Origin: a virus
Reading direction: 5' to 3' (one strand)
IMG/VR virus record: IMGVR_UViG_3300043464_003309
Span: 1 to 33,671 of that record
Length of the DNA: 33,671 nucleotides
Part shown: positions 31,067 to 33,671 of the stretch, piece after piece
Layout of the letters: the number at the start of each line of letters is the position of its first letter
Position numbering within the stretch: the first letter of the stretch is position 1
Position numbers and translations under genes: made by a program
Notes under the pieces: model-generated
Databases searched by the model: none
What the model was told of the DNA's origin: nothing
The model's input: the letters and a program-made list of their open reading frames with translations, nothing else

Positions 31067-32833
31067 ATGAGTATGGACGTAAAGAGTCTATTGACTAACA
31101 ATATGAATCCACAAGCCAAATTGATGGCTGAAACCCGTGGACTACAATCCAAGTGGGAAAAGACAGGTCTTCTTGAAGGCGTAAATGGCGTTGAGAAGGC
31201 ACACATGTCAATCCTATTGGAAAACCAAGCAAAGCAACTACTAGATGAAGCTTCTTCAACTGGTACCTCAACCAGTTCCGAACAATGGGCTGGTGTTGCT
31301 CTACCATTGGTTCGCCGTGTATTCGCTGAAATTGCTGCAAAGGAATTCGTCAGCGTACAACCAATGAATCTACCATCTGGTCTAGTGTTCTATCTAGACT
31401 TCAAGTATGGTTCTGGTAACCACTTGAGCCAAACCCCAGGCACTAGTTTGTTTGGTGGTACCAATTCTGCTAAGTTCGGTTCTACCGACGCAGCAGTAAA
31501 TGGTCTATATGGTCAAGGCCGTTACGGTTATTCTGAACGTGTAGTAACCAGTTCAGCATTCCAATCTGGAAATTGTACAGTTGCTTCAGCAAGCTGGGCA
31601 GATCTACAATTTGCTAGTGAATTCAGTTCATCATTGAGAAGCGGTAACGTCAAGGGTATCTACAAGATTGGTCTAGACGTTAATGATAATACACAAACAA
31701 ACACCGGAGTTGCTTCTGGTTACGTCTGGAATGTTGACTTGAACGCAGTGCGTTCATTTGGTCTACAAACCACAGGTGATGTTGCTTACACCGTATTGAA
31801 CACCTACGCAAACGTAGTTAACACCGGTACAATCGCATCACCAAATTACATAATTAACTTGTACGTAAGTCAATCAAGTACAGCTACTACCCCAGCACGT
31901 ACTCCAAAGTTAAATTACACACTACAACCTACTGATAACCTACGTGGTGACTTCGAAGCTGGTAAGACCGCTGGTGAAGGTTCTGGTAACAGTGCCGCAA
32001 CAGCAACTCAAAATATTGATACTGATATCAATATTCCTGAAGTAAACTTGGTACTAAACAGCGAACCAATCGTTGCTAAGACCCGTAAGTTGAAGGCTGT
32101 CTGGACCCCAGAATTGGCTCAAGACTTGAACGCATATCACTCTATCGATGCAGAAGCAGAACTTACTGCTCTATTGAGTGAATATGTATCTATGGAAATC
32201 GATCTTGAAATCCTAGACATGTTGAACGAATCCGTAACTGGTACCACAACCGAAGCTTGGTCTGCCCAAATCGGTACTGAGTTCCAAAAGACCCTCAGCT
32301 TCGCTGGTGGTACTACTGGTACTCCAGTTGCTAACTTCACTCGTGTAGTTAACAGCTCACCAAATCGTACTGCTTACGTAAAGAGCACTTGGTTCCAAAC
32401 TCTTGGTAACAAGATCCAAAAGGTCTCTAACAAGATTCACCAATTGACACTACGTGGTGGTGCAAACTTCTTGGTATGTTCACCAGACGTAGCAACCATC
32501 TTGGAATCAATCCCAGGATATGTTGTTAACACCGATGGTGATTCTGCTAAGTTTGCAATGGGTGTTGCCAGAGTTGGTAGCTTCGCAAGTCGCTTCCAAG
32601 TCTACAAGAACCCATACATGACCGATAACGTAATCTTGGTTGGTTTCCGTGGAAGCAACTTCCTAGAAACCGGTGCAGTATATGCTCCATATATTCCACT
32701 AATCCAAACTCCATTGGTTTATGACCCAACTAACTTCACACCACGTAGAGGCGTAATGACCCGCTACGCTAAGAAGGTAGTACGTCCTGAATTCTATGGT
32801 AAGGTTATCATCAGTGACCTAGATACCGTATAA
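31067..32833 (+). CDS. 23: Major capsid protein (gp23-like)
   Basis: This forms the hexamers of the head shell. The 588-residue precursor shows the gp23 start (LQSKWEKTGLLEG, residues 26-38), then a cut site LLDE-ASST at E61-A62 that corresponds in position to the T4 cut at E65-A66. The mature chain begins before ALPLVRRVFAEIAAKEFVSVQPMNLPSGLVFYLDFKYG and ends with YARYAKKVVRPEFYG-type sequence near the C-terminus (MTRYAKKVVRPEFYGKVIISDL). T4 gp23 has 521 residues; the extra residues fall mainly between about 130 and 300, a Ser/Thr/Asn-rich region that may be a surface insertion. Leu is encoded mostly by CTA and TTG, as in the sheath gene, consistent with very high expression. A strong terminator follows. 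Confidence 0.96.
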   Translation: MSMDVKSLLTNNMNPQAKLMAETRGLQSKWEKTGLLEGVNGVEKAHMSILLENQAKQLLDEASSTGTSTSSEQWAGVALPLVRRVFAEIAAKEFVSVQPMNLPSGLVFYLDFKYGSGNHLSQTPGTSLFGGTNSAKFGSTDAAVNGLYGQGRYGYSERVVTSSAFQSGNCTVASASWADLQFASEFSSSLRSGNVKGIYKIGLDVNDNTQTNTGVASGYVWNVDLNAVRSFGLQTTGDVAYTVLNTYANVVNTGTIASPNYIINLYVSQSSTATTPARTPKLNYTLQPTDNLRGDFEAGKTAGEGSGNSAATATQNIDTDINIPEVNLVLNSEPIVAKTRKLKAVWTPELAQDLNAYHSIDAEAELTALLSEYVSMEIDLEILDMLNESVTGTTTEAWSAQIGTEFQKTLSFAGGTTGTPVANFTRVVNSSPNRTAYVKSTWFQTLGNKIQKVSNKIHQLTLRGGANFLVCSPDVATILESIPGYVVNTDGDSAKFAMGVARVGSFASRFQVYKNPYMTDNVILVGFRGSNFLETGAVYAPYIPLIQTPLVYDPTNFTPRRGVMTRYAKKVVRPEFYGKVIISDLDTV

Positions 32834-32856
32834 TCTGAACGATTAGTAAGTTAAAA

Positions 32857-32888
32857 CAAACCCTCTACCGAAAGGTAGGGGGTTTTTT
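32857..32888 (+). terminator. Rho-independent terminator after the major capsid gene
   Basis: The stem CCCTCTACC (32861-32869) pairs with GGTAGGGGG (32874-32882), with one T-G wobble, around a GAAA loop, followed by six T (32883-32888). Flanking AAA at 32858-32860 extends pairing with the T run. It is 23 bases after the capsid stop and seven before the end of the convergent minus-strand gene, so it may also help stop leftward transcription, though the minus-strand T run is poor. Confidence 0.9.
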
Positions 32889-32894
32889 CTTACA

Positions 32895-33671
32895 TTATTC
32901 GAAAAATTCGTTGGTAGATGTTACAACGATTTCTTGCACTTCTTCTTTGAATGATGTACTCTTCAGATATGGCAAAGTTTTATGTTTAAGAGACTTGGTT
33001 AACTTTTTATTTTCAATCTTGTTGCTAATGAACTTGATATAACGATGTTTACCACTTTCACGTTTGCGCCAAAATGTTTTGCCTATACGTTCTTTTAGTT
33101 TATCTACACTATGTGTTTTCCAACGTGAATATACACTTCTACTATGAATCCAGTCATAATTTGGTGGTCCAACTAAACTTACACTATGGTTAGGTAATAT
33201 TGCTATATCCACATAATTGTCTCCTTGATATAGAAATCCAGTGGCTTGGTATATGGTTCCTGCGTGTCCAACCTCACTATCGGCATAACTCAGAATACAT
33301 TTTATTTGTGGATAATCTGTATTTAACATTCTAAAACTTTCAGCTATACAATAGCTTTCTATATTCTTACCATAACCATCTTCTATCCATAAACGTGTTA
33401 ATTCAAATACGTTATCATTTGTTAATAGTGGACTTATACTTGTACTAGCATTACGTCCAACAGCGTTACCATAAACTAACACCCCAATCAGTTTCGAGTT
33501 AAATCCGCCAAAGAAACTACTCTCAACATAATCTTTGTAGTATACTCCATATGCAACTGTACACAATGTCCATTTGTGTGTATAGTGATTCTTTTCTATC
33601 ATACTTCTTGCAACCTGTTTGCTTATAGGTTGTAAAAAGATGAGTGATGTGTCACAATATGTTTCCTTCAT
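32895..33671 (-). CDS. Mom-like protein (GNAT-fold), possible DNA adenine modification enzyme
   Basis: The 258-residue protein begins with ATG at the very last bases of the window; a start further upstream cannot be excluded. Its body resembles the Mom family of phage Mu, a GNAT-fold protein that adds an acetamido group to adenine and blocks host restriction: ISKQVARSMIEKNHYTHKW (16-34), GVLVYGNAVGRNAST, VFELTRLWIEDGYGKNIESYCI (about 87-108), CILSYADSEVGHAGTIYQATGFLYQG (about 124-149). The C-terminal 70 residues are strongly basic, suiting a nucleic-acid binder. The identification comes from pattern memory without a search; a general GNAT acetyltransferase is the alternative. It converges on the capsid gene across a shared terminator gap. 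Confidence 0.68.
   Translation of the reverse strand: MKETYCDTSLIFLQPISKQVARSMIEKNHYTHKWTLCTVAYGVYYKDYVESSFFGGFNSKLIGVLVYGNAVGRNASTSISPLLTNDNVFELTRLWIEDGYGKNIESYCIAESFRMLNTDYPQIKCILSYADSEVGHAGTIYQATGFLYQGDNYVDIAILPNHSVSLVGPPNYDWIHSRSVYSRWKTHSVDKLKERIGKTFWRKRESGKHRYIKFISNKIENKKLTKSLKHKTLPYLKSTSFKEEVQEIVVTSTNEFFE

Noticed and set aside
1-33671. tRNA genes, CRISPR arrays, integrase, attachment sites or insertion sequences
   Set aside because: No cloverleaf-like stretch, regularly spaced repeat, recombinase motif or terminal inverted repeat was found; intergenic gaps are all under 160 bases.

Overview
The window is a contiguous piece of an AT-rich genome of a T4-like myovirus (contractile-tailed phage). 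The evidence is a set of T4-type core genes that can be recognised by motif: primase (gp61-like), Mre11/Rad50-type recombination nuclease (gp47/gp46), tail sheath (gp18), large terminase (gp17), portal (gp20), prohead protease (gp21), scaffold (gp22) and major capsid protein (gp23). Motifs close to the T4 late promoter TATAAATA lie upstream of several structural genes. The small accessory proteins (DUF3008-like, a Mom-like protein, a ligase-like protein with a GGAGGHMAHP start) suggest a marine or other environmental phage rather than an enteric T4 relative. The host cannot be determined. No tRNA, CRISPR array, integrase or insertion sequence was seen.

Layout. (1) 1-2820: a beta-propeller (FG-GAP-like) protein with a dockerin-type calcium loop, open at the left edge, and a small unknown protein. 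(2) 2833-7483: replication and recombination: a RuvC-like resolvase, a zinc-finger/TOPRIM primase, and one 1062-residue protein that fuses the SbcD/Mre11 nuclease to the SbcC/Rad50 ATPase. (3) 7488-14773: a tightly packed sugar-modification cassette: FkbM-type methyltransferase, a two-domain glycosyltransferase, a GT4 glycosyltransferase fused to an autotransporter-heptosyltransferase-like (TibC/Aah) domain, a NodU/CmcH-type carbamoyltransferase, and a small beta-rich protein. (4) 14861-18799: a tail sheath about twice the T4 length, with its own promoter-like hairpin upstream and an intrinsic terminator downstream. (5) 18877-21409: four small genes, three or four of which share an N-terminal leader ending in L-x-E that looks like the T4 capsid-targeting sequence. 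They include a flavodoxin-like reductase and a nucleotidyltransferase/ligase-like protein. (6) 21428-28745: zinc-ribbon protein, large terminase, portal, two prohead-region unknowns, protease and another leader-bearing protein. (7) 28742-29774: two minus-strand accessory genes. (8) 29931-32833: scaffold and major capsid protein, followed by a second strong terminator. (9) 32895-33671: a minus-strand Mom-like acyltransferase-fold protein reaching the right edge.

How it fits together. The right half is a head-morphogenesis and packaging module. Portal, scaffold, protease and capsid build the prohead, the protease cuts at L/I-x-E sites, and the terminase fills the head. The leader-bearing small proteins are plausibly packaged with the DNA and trimmed by the same protease. 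The sugar cassette sits directly before the enlarged sheath and may decorate virion proteins or alter the host surface; its target is inference. The least ordinary items are the SbcD-SbcC fusion, the heptosyltransferase-like fusion with its repeated GWW module, the cassette of putative injected enzymes, and the paired inverted late-promoter motifs.
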